NCBI RefSeq assembly: GCF_002220865.2
Contig: NZ_NHRJ02000005.1
Coordinates: forward strand, 124,001 to 188,000
Length of the DNA stretch: 64,000 nucleotides
Direction: 5' to 3'
Origin: Paenibacillus xerothermodurans
Lineage (GTDB): Bacteria; Bacillota; Bacilli; Paenibacillales; NBRC-103111
The notes beneath the pieces are model-generated. The model worked only from the letters and a program-made list of their open reading frames with translations, was not told where the DNA came from and did not search any database. Position 1 is the stretch's first letter. Every line of letters starts with the position of its first letter. Position numbers and translations under genes: made by a program. Below are positions 7,838-16,647 of the stretch, one piece after another.

Positions 7838-9073
7838 TTAGCTGACCTGCTTGCTCTGCATTTCCTCCAACCGGATCACGCGCGTATGCTCTGTATGGCT
7901 CCACTGTTTGTTATTTTGAGTGAAGAATGCATACACTGTGATAGGCCACCAAGAAAGCATAAATACCGGGAACGTGACCAGATAGAGATACGTTCTCCAG
8001 TTGGCGCGCTCAATAATCAGCGCGATCGGGAACTGAATATAGCTCAGGATCGCGACCACCATAAACAGGTTCGGTGCGTAATAGAACAACGACTTAAACA
8101 TTGCATCTCCCGGCATCATCATGTCGACCCACAGAATGATCGATACCAAAGAGGCGATCAGTACGTTATATACATTCAAAGCGTACACGGCCGTGTCGAT
8201 TTTGGACCAGCTGCGTTCAGTCAAACCTTGCCAGAACAGCGGGAAGAAATAGCGGCGCGCGACATCAAAATGCCCTTGCATCCATCTCAAACGCTGTCTT
8301 GCCGAAGCTTTGAACGTGAGCGGCTTTTCATCGTATACTTTTGCGTCGTAGTTGAACGTCGGGTTGACTCCGCGCTGCACGCAGCGCATCGTGAATTCCA
8401 AGTCTTCTACAAGACTGGTGGCACCCCAACCGATTTCTTTCAGCAATTTGGTTTCAAAGCACATACCGGTGCCGCCCAGAAAGTTGGCCAGCCCGAGGTT
8501 TTGCCGGGGCAGCTGCCACAGTCTGTTGCAGTACCAGTAAGTGACCGCATATGCAGATGTGATCCAGGAATCGTGCGGGTTCTTGGTGTCGAGATACGCC
8601 TGAATGACCCTGGAGCCGTTGCACAAATCGTTGTTCATGTGCTTCAGGTAGTCCGGATTCACTAGATTGTCAGCGTCAAACATCACGATGGCATCATAGC
8701 TGCGGGGCATCTGCCATAGCTGCTTGAGCATCCATTCAATCGCGTAGCCCTTGCCTCTGAGGGCGGGATTGTTGCGCTCGCAAGCATAGACACCTTTACT
8801 CCGGGCTATGTCCGCAGTGCTGTCGTCGCAATTATCGCAGATGACAAACACATCGTATAACTCTTTTGGATAATCCAAATTCTTTAAGTTGTCAATCAGT
8901 GCACCCACGACTTGTTCTTCGTTGTGCGCCGCCACCAGAATGGCAAAAGACTTCTGAGGCGCATGCTGTGCTGCGGATTTGCGGCGGAACCAACCAAAGA
9001 ACGTCAAAAACAGCTGATAGGCCCCGATCACCGCCAGGATGATCTGCACGCCTAACAAAAAGTGATCCAGCAT
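7838..9073 (-). CDS. Membrane-bound family 2 glycosyltransferase
   Basis: A processive-type GT2 enzyme of the cellulose/poly-GlcNAc synthase-like group, 411 residues. One membrane segment at the start (FLLGVQIILAVIGAYQLFLTFF) is followed by the GT-A domain with AILVAAHNEEQVV, the DxD-type MFDADN, an acidic VEDLEF (catalytic base region) and QRLRWMQGH (Q-x-x-R-W), then three or four C-terminal membrane helices. The Q-x-x-R-W motif suggests polymer synthesis at the membrane; the sugar is unknown. The start at 9073 follows a GGGGG site about 8 bases upstream; the longer frame adds 10 residues. It is divergent from the UgtP-like gene at 9774, so both may concern envelope glycolipid or polysaccharide. 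Confidence 0.88.
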   Translation of the reverse strand: MLDHFLLGVQIILAVIGAYQLFLTFFGWFRRKSAAQHAPQKSFAILVAAHNEEQVVGALIDNLKNLDYPKELYDVFVICDNCDDSTADIARSKGVYACERNNPALRGKGYAIEWMLKQLWQMPRSYDAIVMFDADNLVNPDYLKHMNNDLCNGSRVIQAYLDTKNPHDSWITSAYAVTYWYCNRLWQLPRQNLGLANFLGGTGMCFETKLLKEIGWGATSLVEDLEFTMRCVQRGVNPTFNYDAKVYDEKPLTFKASARQRLRWMQGHFDVARRYFFPLFWQGLTERSWSKIDTAVYALNVYNVLIASLVSIILWVDMMMPGDAMFKSLFYYAPNLFMVVAILSYIQFPIALIIERANWRTYLYLVTFPVFMLSWWPITVYAFFTQNNKQWSHTEHTRVIRLEEMQSKQVS

Positions 9074-9773
9074 CAAAAATCCCCCTTTTTTATATAACCC
9101 CAAAGTCGATTCTCTCTTTTTGTTAGTTTTTATCTATAAACTTCGGTAGTTTTTTTTGGATTTGTGCGGGTAGCGAGTATATTTTCCACTGTTTACTCCG
9201 TTTTGTCAAAAGCGTAAGATGCCCTCATTGTGTCGCATCTTTTAATTTACAGTAGAATTTGTGTGTAATTCTAGTAAGACCCACCGCTATGCGGCTTATT
9301 TGTGTCATTTCCACCGATTTTCATGGTTTTTAGGCCTTCCGCTCGTCTGGCGGCGACCCGATTTCCACTTTCTGCTGGCATGCTCCAGCGCAAGCTGCCT
9401 GTGCGGCCTGTTACGCCTACAGCGAGCGATCAGCCTTGGCACTCCTCAACTAATAATACAGCATTTCAAGCGCGTGCTCAAATGCCACAATTCACCACAG
9501 TATGGGTGTGCCCAGGGTGATTTCGGACTTACACTATTGTTTACCCCGATGCCCCTGTATCCAATCATAACCATATGTAGTGCCTATTATATCTTTATTA
9601 AAAAAGATTTAAAAGGGTGTTGATATTCTATTAACAAATAGCTGGTAAACTGAAATTGCGTCTGCCGAAACCGTAATTATCTCATTTTTTGAACAAGTTG
9701 CTTTTTGCACATAAAATGTTTAATGTTTAAATTGTGTAAACTCATTTGTCAACAAGGTATGGTGAAAACGCAT
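9074..9773. other. Divergent intergenic region, no gene found
   Basis: About 700 bases between two divergent glycosyltransferase genes. Open frames inside it (for example 9261-9623 plus strand) have no ribosome site and Cys/His-rich translations typical of noncoding sequence. A TTGACA at 9204-9209 on the minus strand could be a -35 for the GT2 gene, but the -10 is poor. The right end (9580-9760) is AT-rich, as expected for promoter DNA of the UgtP-like gene. Confidence 0.5.
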
Positions 9774-10895
9774 ATGCCTAAAAAAAGGGTCTTGTTATTA
9801 TCAGAAGGCTTTGGCGCTGGACATACGCAAGCCGCACATGCTTTATCCATCGGTCTTCGCATGCTCTCGCCCGATATCCAGACACGCGTTCTGGAACTCG
9901 GCTCCTTTCTCCATCCGACGCTGGCCCGGTGGGTGTTCACAGCGTTCCGCAAAACCGTCACTACTCAGCCCAAACTATATGGGTTGGTCTACCGGTCGCA
10001 GTACAAGAAATCTTTGAACCGTTTTACTCAGTTAGCTTTGCATCGCATTTTTTACGCACAAACTGCCGAAATCATCAATCAGCTTCGTCCGGACACGATC
10101 GTGTGCACTCATCCTTTCCCTAATGCAGTCATTTCGCGGCTGAAACGCGCGGGCTTGAACGTCCCCCTGTGCACGGTGATCACTGATTACGATGCACATG
10201 GCACGTGGTTGAGCTCTGAGGTGAATAAATACCTCGTTTCGACAGCCGACGTAAAAGAAAAACTGGTGGGCCGCGGCATTCGCTCCGATGCGATTCGAGT
10301 CACGGGCATTCCAGTTCACCCGAATTTCTGGGAGCCGCATAACCGTGACGAGCTGCGAACACGGTTCGGGCTCAAAGCGATGCCTACCGTGTTGATTATG
10401 GGCGGCGGTTGGGGAATGATGAACACTGAAGAATTTATGAAATATTTCACGGAATGGCGGGATAAGATCCAGCTGGTCATCTGCCTGGGCAATAATGAAA
10501 AAGCGTTCGCCACTCTGTCCGAGGACAAACGATTCCAACACGAAAACATCCGGCTGATGGGATTTACCAACGAAATCGACAAATGGATGGACGTCTCTGA
10601 TCTGTTGATCACGAAGCCCGGCGGCATGACGTGCACGGAAGGTCTGGCGAAGGGGATCCCCATGCTATTTTATAAGCCTATTCCCGGCCAGGAGGAGGAA
10701 AACCTGCAGTATTTCATTCAACATAGGCTGGGAGAGCAAATCACTTCCGGGGCGACCATCGATCATTGGCTTCGGCTGTTGGTTGAGCGCTATCCCGAGG
10801 TACGGAAACGTCGGGCGCTTCTAGCCCGCCAACGAATCCGTCCGTACAATCCGACAGACTGTTCGCAAGCCATTATGGAAATTCTGAATCAATGA
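9774..10895 (+). CDS. UgtP/MGDG-synthase-like glycosyltransferase
   Basis: Resembles processive diacylglycerol glucosyltransferases, which make glycolipids serving as membrane lipid or lipoteichoic acid anchor, and also MurG-fold enzymes. The N-terminal MGDG-synthase domain shows LLLSEGFGAGHTQAAHAL (near residue 5) and VCTHPFPNAVIS; the C-terminal GT-B half has LIMGGGWGMM and TKPGGMTCTEGLAKGIPMLFYKPIPGQEEEN (donor-binding). Length 373 matches the family (about 380). The start is uncertain: ATG at 9774 (MPKKRVLLL) has a weak GGTG 9 bases upstream, and ATG at 9759 is an alternative. It is monocistronic and ends at a strong terminator. The substrate may be another lipid. Confidence 0.85.
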   Translation: MPKKRVLLLSEGFGAGHTQAAHALSIGLRMLSPDIQTRVLELGSFLHPTLARWVFTAFRKTVTTQPKLYGLVYRSQYKKSLNRFTQLALHRIFYAQTAEIINQLRPDTIVCTHPFPNAVISRLKRAGLNVPLCTVITDYDAHGTWLSSEVNKYLVSTADVKEKLVGRGIRSDAIRVTGIPVHPNFWEPHNRDELRTRFGLKAMPTVLIMGGGWGMMNTEEFMKYFTEWRDKIQLVICLGNNEKAFATLSEDKRFQHENIRLMGFTNEIDKWMDVSDLLITKPGGMTCTEGLAKGIPMLFYKPIPGQEEENLQYFIQHRLGEQITSGATIDHWLRLLVERYPEVRKRRALLARQRIRPYNPTDCSQAIMEILNQ

Positions 10896-10920
10896 TACAT
10901 CTGCTATCATCGCGAAAATA

Positions 10921-10961
10921 AGCATGCAGAGTCCCGAGCTCTCTGCATGCTTTTTATTTTT
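10921..10961 (+). terminator. Terminator of the UgtP-like gene
   Basis: An 11-bp perfect stem AGCATGCAGAG/CTCTGCATGCT (10921-10931 with 10941-10951) followed by TTTTATTTTT. Confidence 0.92.
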
Positions 10962-10994
10962 GTTCCACGAATATGATGTTCTCAGACAGCCGGC

Positions 10995-11759
10995 TCATGC
11001 CTCTTCGTCAGCTAAGGCGCCGTCTTCCTCGTTAGCATCCGGCACCTGAGCCTGTTCCCGCTGCTTCTCAAGCTGGCATACATGCTCCTCTAAAGCCTGC
11101 CGCCCAATCATGACCTCGACACGATGAATATTCACTCCGCGCTCATAGAATTTCGACTCGTACTCTGTCAGCACCAAGTCCGTCCGCAGACCTTCCGCAT
11201 GCAGATCCAAGGAGATATTGCGCATACGCAGCCCCATGTCCGCGAAAGAATTTAGGGAGAACTCAAATAATGAGCGGGAATCGGTCTTGAAATGAATCTC
11301 ACCGCGGTCGTTCAGAATCTCAATATATTTATGAACAAAATTAGCATGGGTTAAGCGCCGCCGAGCATGCCTTTTCTTAGGCCATGGATCGCTGAAATTC
11401 AGATAGATGCGTTCCAGCTCATTGGCAGCGAAAATATCTTCGATCTTTTCGATGTTGAACAGTGCCAGCTTCAGATTCGCTAAGGTTACCCCACTCCCCT
11501 CCCGGGCACCGATCGCTTTCTCCGCCGCACGCCGGAGCAGTTCGTCGTACATATCAACGCCTATGTAATTAATGTTGGGATTGAGTAAACTGTGTTGGCT
11601 GATGAAACGCCCTTTACCCATGCCCAGTTCCACATAGATCGGACGATCGTTACCAAAAACTTCGTGCCATTTTCCTTTATAGTCGGCGGGATTGAGCACG
11701 ATGAGCTCCGGCTGAGCCTCTAACGCCTCTCTAATGCCTTTTCGGCCTCGCAAACGCAT
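10995..11759 (-). CDS. trmB: tRNA (guanine-N7-)-methyltransferase
   Basis: Methylates G46 in the variable loop of tRNAs using SAM. The 254-residue protein has the class I SAM motif ELGMGKGRF near residue 43, the family signature NFSDPWPKKRHARRRL near 123, and the FKTDSRSLFEFS segment. A charged extension of about 30 residues rich in Glu, Asp and Ala (EQAQVPDANEEDGALADEEA) follows the normal C-terminus. It is apparently a single-gene unit convergent with the UgtP-like gene. Confidence 0.96.
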   Translation of the reverse strand: MRLRGRKGIREALEAQPELIVLNPADYKGKWHEVFGNDRPIYVELGMGKGRFISQHSLLNPNINYIGVDMYDELLRRAAEKAIGAREGSGVTLANLKLALFNIEKIEDIFAANELERIYLNFSDPWPKKRHARRRLTHANFVHKYIEILNDRGEIHFKTDSRSLFEFSLNSFADMGLRMRNISLDLHAEGLRTDLVLTEYESKFYERGVNIHRVEVMIGRQALEEHVCQLEKQREQAQVPDANEEDGALADEEA

Positions 11760-11825
11760 AGGTTTCCTCCAAAAAATAGATAGTAAGCAGTTCAGAGAGA
11801 ATTATACTCTGAATCGGCTACATTG

Positions 11826-11850
11826 AAAAGGCGGCTACCGCAAGCCGCCT
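11826..11850 (-). terminator. Hairpin with T-run, minus strand
   Basis: AGGCGGCT/AGCCGCCT stem (11843-11850 with 11829-11836) followed on the minus strand by TTTTC. It lies just downstream of the small open frame 11876-12058 and upstream of trmB, suggesting a short transcript ends here. Confidence 0.6.
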
Positions 11851-11875
11851 GCGAATAACCGCCCCTCCGGGAGAT

Positions 11876-12058
11876 CTATGCGTCCAACATATCAAATTGC
11901 GCCCGCGGGCTTTCCGGTATCAGCAGCTCCTCCAGTGCCGTGCGCAGCTTACGCCGTGCCTGAGCGGCAAGCAGCGGCTGTGCCCCAAAGCTCACGCCGC
12001 TGCCGAGGGCCATCGCTTCTTTCACGGTCAACTCCACTAGACAGCAAGTTGTCCCCAC
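11876..12058 (-). CDS. Possible small protein, unrecognised, start or frame uncertain
   Basis: The 60-residue frame (GTG at 12058) has an amphipathic helical look (KEAMALGSGVSFGAQPLLAAQARRKLRTALEELLIPES) and is followed by a terminator-like hairpin, which argues for a real transcript. No ribosome site precedes the GTG. In another frame, ATG at 12080 (MTDIAIPRGDNLLSSG) has a GGGGTG about 7 bases upstream and runs over the same start region, so the gene may be frameshifted, or the frame may not be coding at all. I do not recognise a family. Confidence 0.35.
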   Translation of the reverse strand: MGTTCCLVELTVKEAMALGSGVSFGAQPLLAAQARRKLRTALEELLIPESPRAQFDMLDA

Positions 12059-12109
12059 GCGGAATGGCGATATCAGTCATGCATGTGCACCCCACTGCTA
12101 CAGTCTAGC

Positions 12110-12676
12110 TTATGAACGATTTCCTTGGTCGTTGCGATTTCTCGTACGCATTCCGGCTAATCCCAACAATCCGAGCAGACCCAGCCAGCCCCAGTCGGTG
12201 CCGTTATCCCCGGCGTCAGCGTCGGCGTTCGCGCGGTAATCGTAAGTACCGTAGTTGTCTCCGTAACCGTTAATATCTCCGCCGCCGTTAGCACCGTTAC
12301 CGCCATTGCCATTGCCGCCATTGCCGCCATTGGCATCCAGGCCGTCCAACACATTGTTGTCATCGCCGCCCAGGCCGCCACCATTATCGTTTCCTCCGGC
12401 ACCGTCGGTCAGGTCGCCTACATCAGCTGCACCAGCGTCGCCGGCATTGTTTCCGTTGCCTACGTCTGCGGCTCCATAGTTTGTGTTTGGAGTTACGACA
12501 GTAGCTCCAGGAGTACCCGCAATTCCGGTAGCCGGCGGATAAGGAGTGGTGGCAGTACCAGGAGCCGGGGCAGGAGCCGGGGCGCCATTAGCCGCTGGCT
12601 GAGCGTCAGCCTGGCCGGCGAATCCCAAAGACGCGGTCAGCGCCAAAGCCAGAACCGTTTTGTGAAACTTAGTCAT
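12110..12676 (-). CDS. Secreted low-complexity protein with C-terminal WGxxGxxG sorting-type tail
   Basis: A 188-residue exported protein. It has a clear signal peptide (KTVLALALTASLGFAGQADA, cleavage near residue 26), a Pro/Ala-rich stretch, then a long Gly/Asn/Asp-rich low-complexity region (about residues 70-150). The C-terminal tripartite tail has DWGWLGLLGLLGLAG followed by the basic RTRNRN. This tail is the WGxxGxxG-CTERM pattern found in Paenibacillaceae-type proteins, thought to be a membrane retention or processing signal. GGGAG precedes the ATG. The function of the mature part is unknown. Strong Gly/Asn repetition gives a repetitive GCC/ATT DNA pattern near 12290-12345. Confidence 0.85.
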   Translation of the reverse strand: MTKFHKTVLALALTASLGFAGQADAQPAANGAPAPAPAPGTATTPYPPATGIAGTPGATVVTPNTNYGAADVGNGNNAGDAGAADVGDLTDGAGGNDNGGGLGGDDNNVLDGLDANGGNGGNGNGGNGANGGGDINGYGDNYGTYDYRANADADAGDNGTDWGWLGLLGLLGLAGMRTRNRNDQGNRS

Positions 12677-12718
12677 TTTGTTGTGATCTCCCTTCTCAGC
12701 TTAGTGGTTGTTGTTGCA

Positions 12719-12746
12719 GTTATAGCATGGTCGGTTAAAGATGCAA
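12719..12746 (-). promoter_or_regulatory. Probable promoter of the WGxxGxxG protein gene
   Basis: TTGCAT (12741-12746) and TATAAC (12719-12724) with a 16-base spacer on the minus strand, giving a leader of about 36 bases before the ATG at 12676. Confidence 0.45.
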
Positions 12747-12897
12747 ATATCCTTTCGCCGCCGAGGAGGGTTTTGTCAAGGAAAAAGTTCGCAAAACCCG
12801 CTGCTACTCGCACCGCCGGTGTTTTTACTGTAGAATAGGGGCAGCCCGTCACGGGCCGCCGCGGGAACATTTACGTTGCTATAAAAAAGGAGTTATT

Positions 12898-13896
12898 ATG
12901 AAGCCAGCCAAGCTAGCACAGAGTCCTGACGCATGGGGAGATAAAAGATTTAACAGCTGGAATACGGAGATGCGCCGGCAGTTCGGCACCAAAGTTTTTA
13001 AGGTCATGCTGGACGCCGGGTTCACTTGCCCTAACCGGGACGGCTCAGTCGCCACCGGGGGATGTACTTTTTGCAGTGCGCGCGGTTCAGGTGATTTTGC
13101 AGGAAGCCGCCACGATGATCTCGTTACACAATTCAACAAAATCCGGGATTTACAGCACAGGAAATGGCCTGACGCAAAATATATAGGATATTTCCAGGCA
13201 TACACAAACACCTATGCGCCGGTCGAACAGCTGCGGGAGTATTATGAAGTGATATTAGCGCAGCCGGGTGTGGTCGGCTTGTCCATCGCAACACGGCCGG
13301 ACTGCCTGCCGGATGACGTGATTGAATATTTGGCCGAGCTGAACCAAAGGACATATCTGTGGGTTGAAATGGGGCTGCAAACCATTCATGAATCGACGTC
13401 ACAGATGATCAACCGCGCTCATGACACGCAATGCTTTGAAGAAGCTGTCGCTAAACTGCGTAAACATAATATTCGCATATGCGCCCATATTATTTACGGT
13501 CTACCCGGCGAAACTCACGACATGATGCTCGCAACCGGCCGCGCAGTAGCTGCGATGGATGTCCAAGGGATCAAAATTCATCTGCTGCATCTCATGCGTA
13601 AAACTCCGATGGTGAAACAGTATGAAGCCGGCCTTTTGCGTTTTTTGGAAAAGGATGAATATGTAAAACTCGTTGTGGACACATGGGAGATGCTGCCGCC
13701 TCCAATGGTGGTACATCGCTTGACCGGCGATGCGCCGCGGGACCTGCTGATCGGACCGATGTGGAGCCTGAAAAAGTGGGATGTGCTCAACGCGTTTGAC
13801 GCTGAGCTAAGAGCGCGTGATAGTTGGCAGGGCAAAAAATACGAGAAGTTAGATTGCAAGCTGGAGGCCTCAAATGGGTTTCTTATCGATACTTAG
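12898..13896 (+). CDS. ytqA: YtqA-type radical SAM protein (TIGR01212 family)
   Basis: A radical SAM enzyme with the family's unusual cluster motif: Cys44, Cys56 and Cys59 (CPNRDGSVATGGCTFC), a CX11CX2C spacing resembling Elp3-type enzymes. Later motifs are the GYFQAYTNTYAP segment, TRPDCLPDDV and EMGLQT. Length 332 is normal. AAAGGAG precedes the ATG. It overlaps the start of mnmM by 23 bases, and the two genes are commonly paired. MnmM methylates the wobble uridine modification of tRNA, so a role in the same pathway is inferred from context only. Confidence 0.92.
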   Translation: MKPAKLAQSPDAWGDKRFNSWNTEMRRQFGTKVFKVMLDAGFTCPNRDGSVATGGCTFCSARGSGDFAGSRHDDLVTQFNKIRDLQHRKWPDAKYIGYFQAYTNTYAPVEQLREYYEVILAQPGVVGLSIATRPDCLPDDVIEYLAELNQRTYLWVEMGLQTIHESTSQMINRAHDTQCFEEAVAKLRKHNIRICAHIIYGLPGETHDMMLATGRAVAAMDVQGIKIHLLHLMRKTPMVKQYEAGLLRFLEKDEYVKLVVDTWEMLPPPMVVHRLTGDAPRDLLIGPMWSLKKWDVLNAFDAELRARDSWQGKKYEKLDCKLEASNGFLIDT

Positions 13897-14449
13897 CTTC
13901 GCACACAAATTAATCGCCGAGCGTGTGGCGGCAGGGGAGACGGTGGTAGATGCCACCGCGGGCAATGGTGTGGATACAGCGTTTTTGGCCGGACTTGTCG
14001 GTCCGAACGGGGCGGTATACGCCTTCGACATCCAGGAAAGGGCGCTGGAAAAAACGAAAATGCGCCTTGCCAAGGAGCGGATGGATTCAGCTCACGTCAG
14101 CCTGATGTTAGCCAGCCACGCGCGGCTGTCCGAGCTGCTTCCTGTGTCCGCCGCAGGCACTGTGGGAGCTGTGATGTTCAATCTGGGATATTTGCCGGGC
14201 GAAGATAGCGGCACGATCACTACAGCCGCATCGACTCTCCCTGCGCTCGAGCAGGCCGCACAGCTGCTGAGAAAAGACGGGGTCATTACGATCGCGCTTT
14301 ACACCGGCCACCCAGGCGGTGCAGCGGAAGCGTGTGCGGTCCGGGAATGGGCGGAAAATCTGCCGCAACAATTTTTTCAAGTACTGGAATACAGGTTTAT
14401 GAATCAGAGCAATCATCCGCCTTATTTAATCGCAGTAGCCAAGAGATGA
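13874..14449 (+). CDS. mnmM: tRNA wobble-uridine methyltransferase MnmM (YtqB)
   Basis: A class I SAM methyltransferase of 191 residues, full length for YtqB. It has the SAM motif VVDATAGNGVDTAFLA near residue 22, DIQERAL (acidic residue binding the ribose), and MFNLGYLPG (N-L-G-Y catalytic-type motif). The family was shown to carry out the final methylation that makes mnm5(s2)U34 in Gram-positive bacteria that lack the MnmC route. Start MGFLSILSFAHKLIAERV lies inside the 3' end of ytqA, so translation is probably coupled. A strong terminator follows. Confidence 0.9.
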   Translation: MGFLSILSFAHKLIAERVAAGETVVDATAGNGVDTAFLAGLVGPNGAVYAFDIQERALEKTKMRLAKERMDSAHVSLMLASHARLSELLPVSAAGTVGAVMFNLGYLPGEDSGTITTAASTLPALEQAAQLLRKDGVITIALYTGHPGGAAEACAVREWAENLPQQFFQVLEYRFMNQSNHPPYLIAVAKR

Positions 14450-14532
14450 GTCAGTGTGCCAACAACTGCAATTCTGAGCAGCAAAGGAGTAGAGACGCGC
14501 GCAAAACCGCGATTCCAGTACAAAAATAAAAC

Positions 14533-14580
14533 AGCCTCCAAGCAATGACAGTTAGCTGTCGGCGGTTGGAGGCTTGTTCG
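14533..14580 (+). terminator. Terminator of ytqA-mnmM
   Basis: AGCCTCCAA/TTGGAGGCT (14533-14541 with 14566-14574) encloses a second hairpin GACAG-TTAG-CTGTC, followed by TTGTT. The T tail is short. Confidence 0.75.
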
Positions 14581-14759
14581 TTTAAGGCGATCCGGCAAAA
14601 TGCCACGCTGAGCGACTATGCCGATGCCGGGCGGCGGCACCTGGCGGTCACTCGCTGCCCCTGTTCATGGCGGACATGCTACGAGTGGTGCTCAGGCAGT
14701 CGTGTGGTAGTCCCGCGCCGAGTTGGCGATCGTGCTCGAGCAGGCTGCCGGGCGTAGCG

Positions 14760-16541
14760 TTAGTTCACGGATTTTCGTTGCGCCGGCATTACTGGCGGTA
14801 GGGGCAGTGTGAAATGCTGAGCGCCTGTGGAGCCATCCGGCGGGAAGTATGCGACCAGCAGCTGTTGCGAGTCGGCCAGCACTTGCCCGCTGGCAAGATA
14901 GCGGTCCAATCGAAACGGCACTACCTCGAGAGTCACATGCTTATGCAAATCTTTTTCACCCATCCCTAGAGCGGCGAACCTGTCGGACACCGCTTCCGGA
15001 TGTTCAGCGAGTTGCGTGAAGTATTCCGACTGCTGCGACTTATCCAGCTTAAAATCCCACCATATTTTTCTCGGCTTATACTTATGATTCAGGAAATAAT
15101 CCAGCTTCATCAGCCCCTCGACTATGTCCAAGCGGCGCGTACCGCGGTGGCGTAAAAATGCCAGCAGCCGCGTGAACAGATCTTCCAGCTGGTGCCCGAT
15201 TTTTTGCCAGCCCTGCGCCTCCCAGAAGTCGCCAAACTGCTGGAAGAAATCAAATGCGGACGGAAATTCCTCGCGGATGAGGTAGGTGACCGTGTGATCC
15301 AGACGATGGGCATTCCAATATTTTTCCAGTACATCTTCCACACGTTTGATCCGCACCAGATCAGCGAACGGCAAAATATCGTTACCCAGTATTTCATACG
15401 GGGCGTGATCCATGTAAATATAACCATACTTGTCCGCGTCCGCCCTCATGCCTGTGCCGCGCAGCATTTTCAGGAAACCCAGCTGCAGCTCTTCGGGACC
15501 AAGCTGGAACACGTCGTTGAACGTTTTGCGGAACGAGTTGTAGTTCTCTTCAGGCAAGCCCGCTATCAAGTCCAAATGCTGATCAATTTTCCCGCTCTCT
15601 TTCACTTTCAGCACGGAACGAGTTAGTTTGGAGAAGTTTTGTCTCCTTTTGACTAAATTATTCGTTTCATCATTGGTCGATTGCACGCCAATTTCAAAGC
15701 GGAACACGCCGGGCGGCGCATGCTCGGCCAAATAATCCAGCACCTCCGGGCGCATAATGTCAGCCGTGATCTCAAACTGAAATACACAGCCACGGTGATT
15801 GCGTATCAAAAACTCGAAAATTCCCATCGCATAGTCACGCTTGATATTGAAGGTCCGGTCAACGAATTTAATCAACTTCGCGCCCGAATCGATGAGGTAC
15901 AACAGGTCGCTTTTTGTACGTTCCATATCGAAATACCGCACGCCGACCTCGATCGACGACAGACAGAACTGACAGCTGAAGGGACAGCCGCGGCTTGTCT
16001 CAAAATACACGACGCGGTTCGCCAAAGTCGGCACATCCTCGGTAAAACGGTGGGGCGAAGGGATATCATCCAGCTTCAGCTTGGGCCGCGGCGGATTGAC
16101 GATCACCCGGCCATCCTTGCGGTAGGCGGCTCCGAACACGCTGTACAGTGCACGGCCGCCGCTCAGTTCCTTCAAGAGGTGGTGAAACGTCTCCTCCCCC
16201 TCTCCCATTACTACGTAATCCACCTCTGGCAGCCGCTCCATCCAATATTCGGTATCGTACGACACCTCCGGGCCGCCCAGAACGATAATGAGCTCAGGAT
16301 TGATCTTTTTCAGCATGTTGATGACGGTGATCGTCTCTTCGATATTCCATATATAACACGAAAACCCGACGATATCGGGCTGCTTCTGGAATAGATCCGA
16401 GACAATATTCATCGCCGGATCTTTGATGGTGTATTCAGCAATCTGTATATTGAAATCGGAAGCGCAAAATGCCTTCAAATACCGCAGTGCCAGGGAAGTA
16501 TGAATATATTTGGCGTTCAATGTGGATAATACGACGTTCAT
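14760..16541 (-). CDS. B12-binding domain radical SAM protein (DUF4080 type)
   Basis: A 593-residue protein with an N-terminal cobalamin-binding-like fold (about residues 1-140; DIVGFSCYIWNIEETI and VLGGPEVSYD) and a central radical SAM domain with ETSRGCPFSCQFCLSS (CX3CX2C, near residue 185). The C-terminal region resembles DUF4080. The cobalamin-binding His of the DxHxxG motif is not evident, so B12 may not be bound. Substrate is unknown; relatives include methylthiotransferase- and P-methylase-like enzymes. GAGG lies about 8 bases before the ATG. It is monocistronic and convergent with mnmM. Confidence 0.88.
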   Translation of the reverse strand: MNVVLSTLNAKYIHTSLALRYLKAFCASDFNIQIAEYTIKDPAMNIVSDLFQKQPDIVGFSCYIWNIEETITVINMLKKINPELIIVLGGPEVSYDTEYWMERLPEVDYVVMGEGEETFHHLLKELSGGRALYSVFGAAYRKDGRVIVNPPRPKLKLDDIPSPHRFTEDVPTLANRVVYFETSRGCPFSCQFCLSSIEVGVRYFDMERTKSDLLYLIDSGAKLIKFVDRTFNIKRDYAMGIFEFLIRNHRGCVFQFEITADIMRPEVLDYLAEHAPPGVFRFEIGVQSTNDETNNLVKRRQNFSKLTRSVLKVKESGKIDQHLDLIAGLPEENYNSFRKTFNDVFQLGPEELQLGFLKMLRGTGMRADADKYGYIYMDHAPYEILGNDILPFADLVRIKRVEDVLEKYWNAHRLDHTVTYLIREEFPSAFDFFQQFGDFWEAQGWQKIGHQLEDLFTRLLAFLRHRGTRRLDIVEGLMKLDYFLNHKYKPRKIWWDFKLDKSQQSEYFTQLAEHPEAVSDRFAALGMGEKDLHKHVTLEVVPFRLDRYLASGQVLADSQQLLVAYFPPDGSTGAQHFTLPLPPVMPAQRKSVN

Positions 16542-16603
16542 GTGAATACCTCTTTTACGTGCAGAATCAATGCACCCCTCATTCTACACGGAAAAGGCGG
16601 CGA

Positions 16604-16644
16604 ACACAAAAAAAGAAATGGAATCCTTGAAGGGTTCCACTTCC
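16604..16644 (-). terminator. Terminator after the small gene 16648-16875
   Basis: GAAGTGGAACCC/GGATTCCATTTC stem with a TTCAA loop on the minus strand, followed by seven T. It begins just past the small gene's stop. Confidence 0.85.
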
Positions 16645-16647
16645 TTT

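Noticed and set aside
7820-8665. Plus-strand open frame of 281 residues
   Set aside because: Antisense to the GT2 gene, with His/Arg/Gln-rich noise and no ribosome site.
9261-9623. Plus-strand frame of 120 residues in the divergent intergenic region
   Set aside because: No ribosome site and Cys/His-rich noncoding-like translation.
15681-16394. Plus-strand open frame of 237 residues
   Set aside because: Antisense to the B12-binding radical SAM gene, with no ribosome site and no recognisable family.
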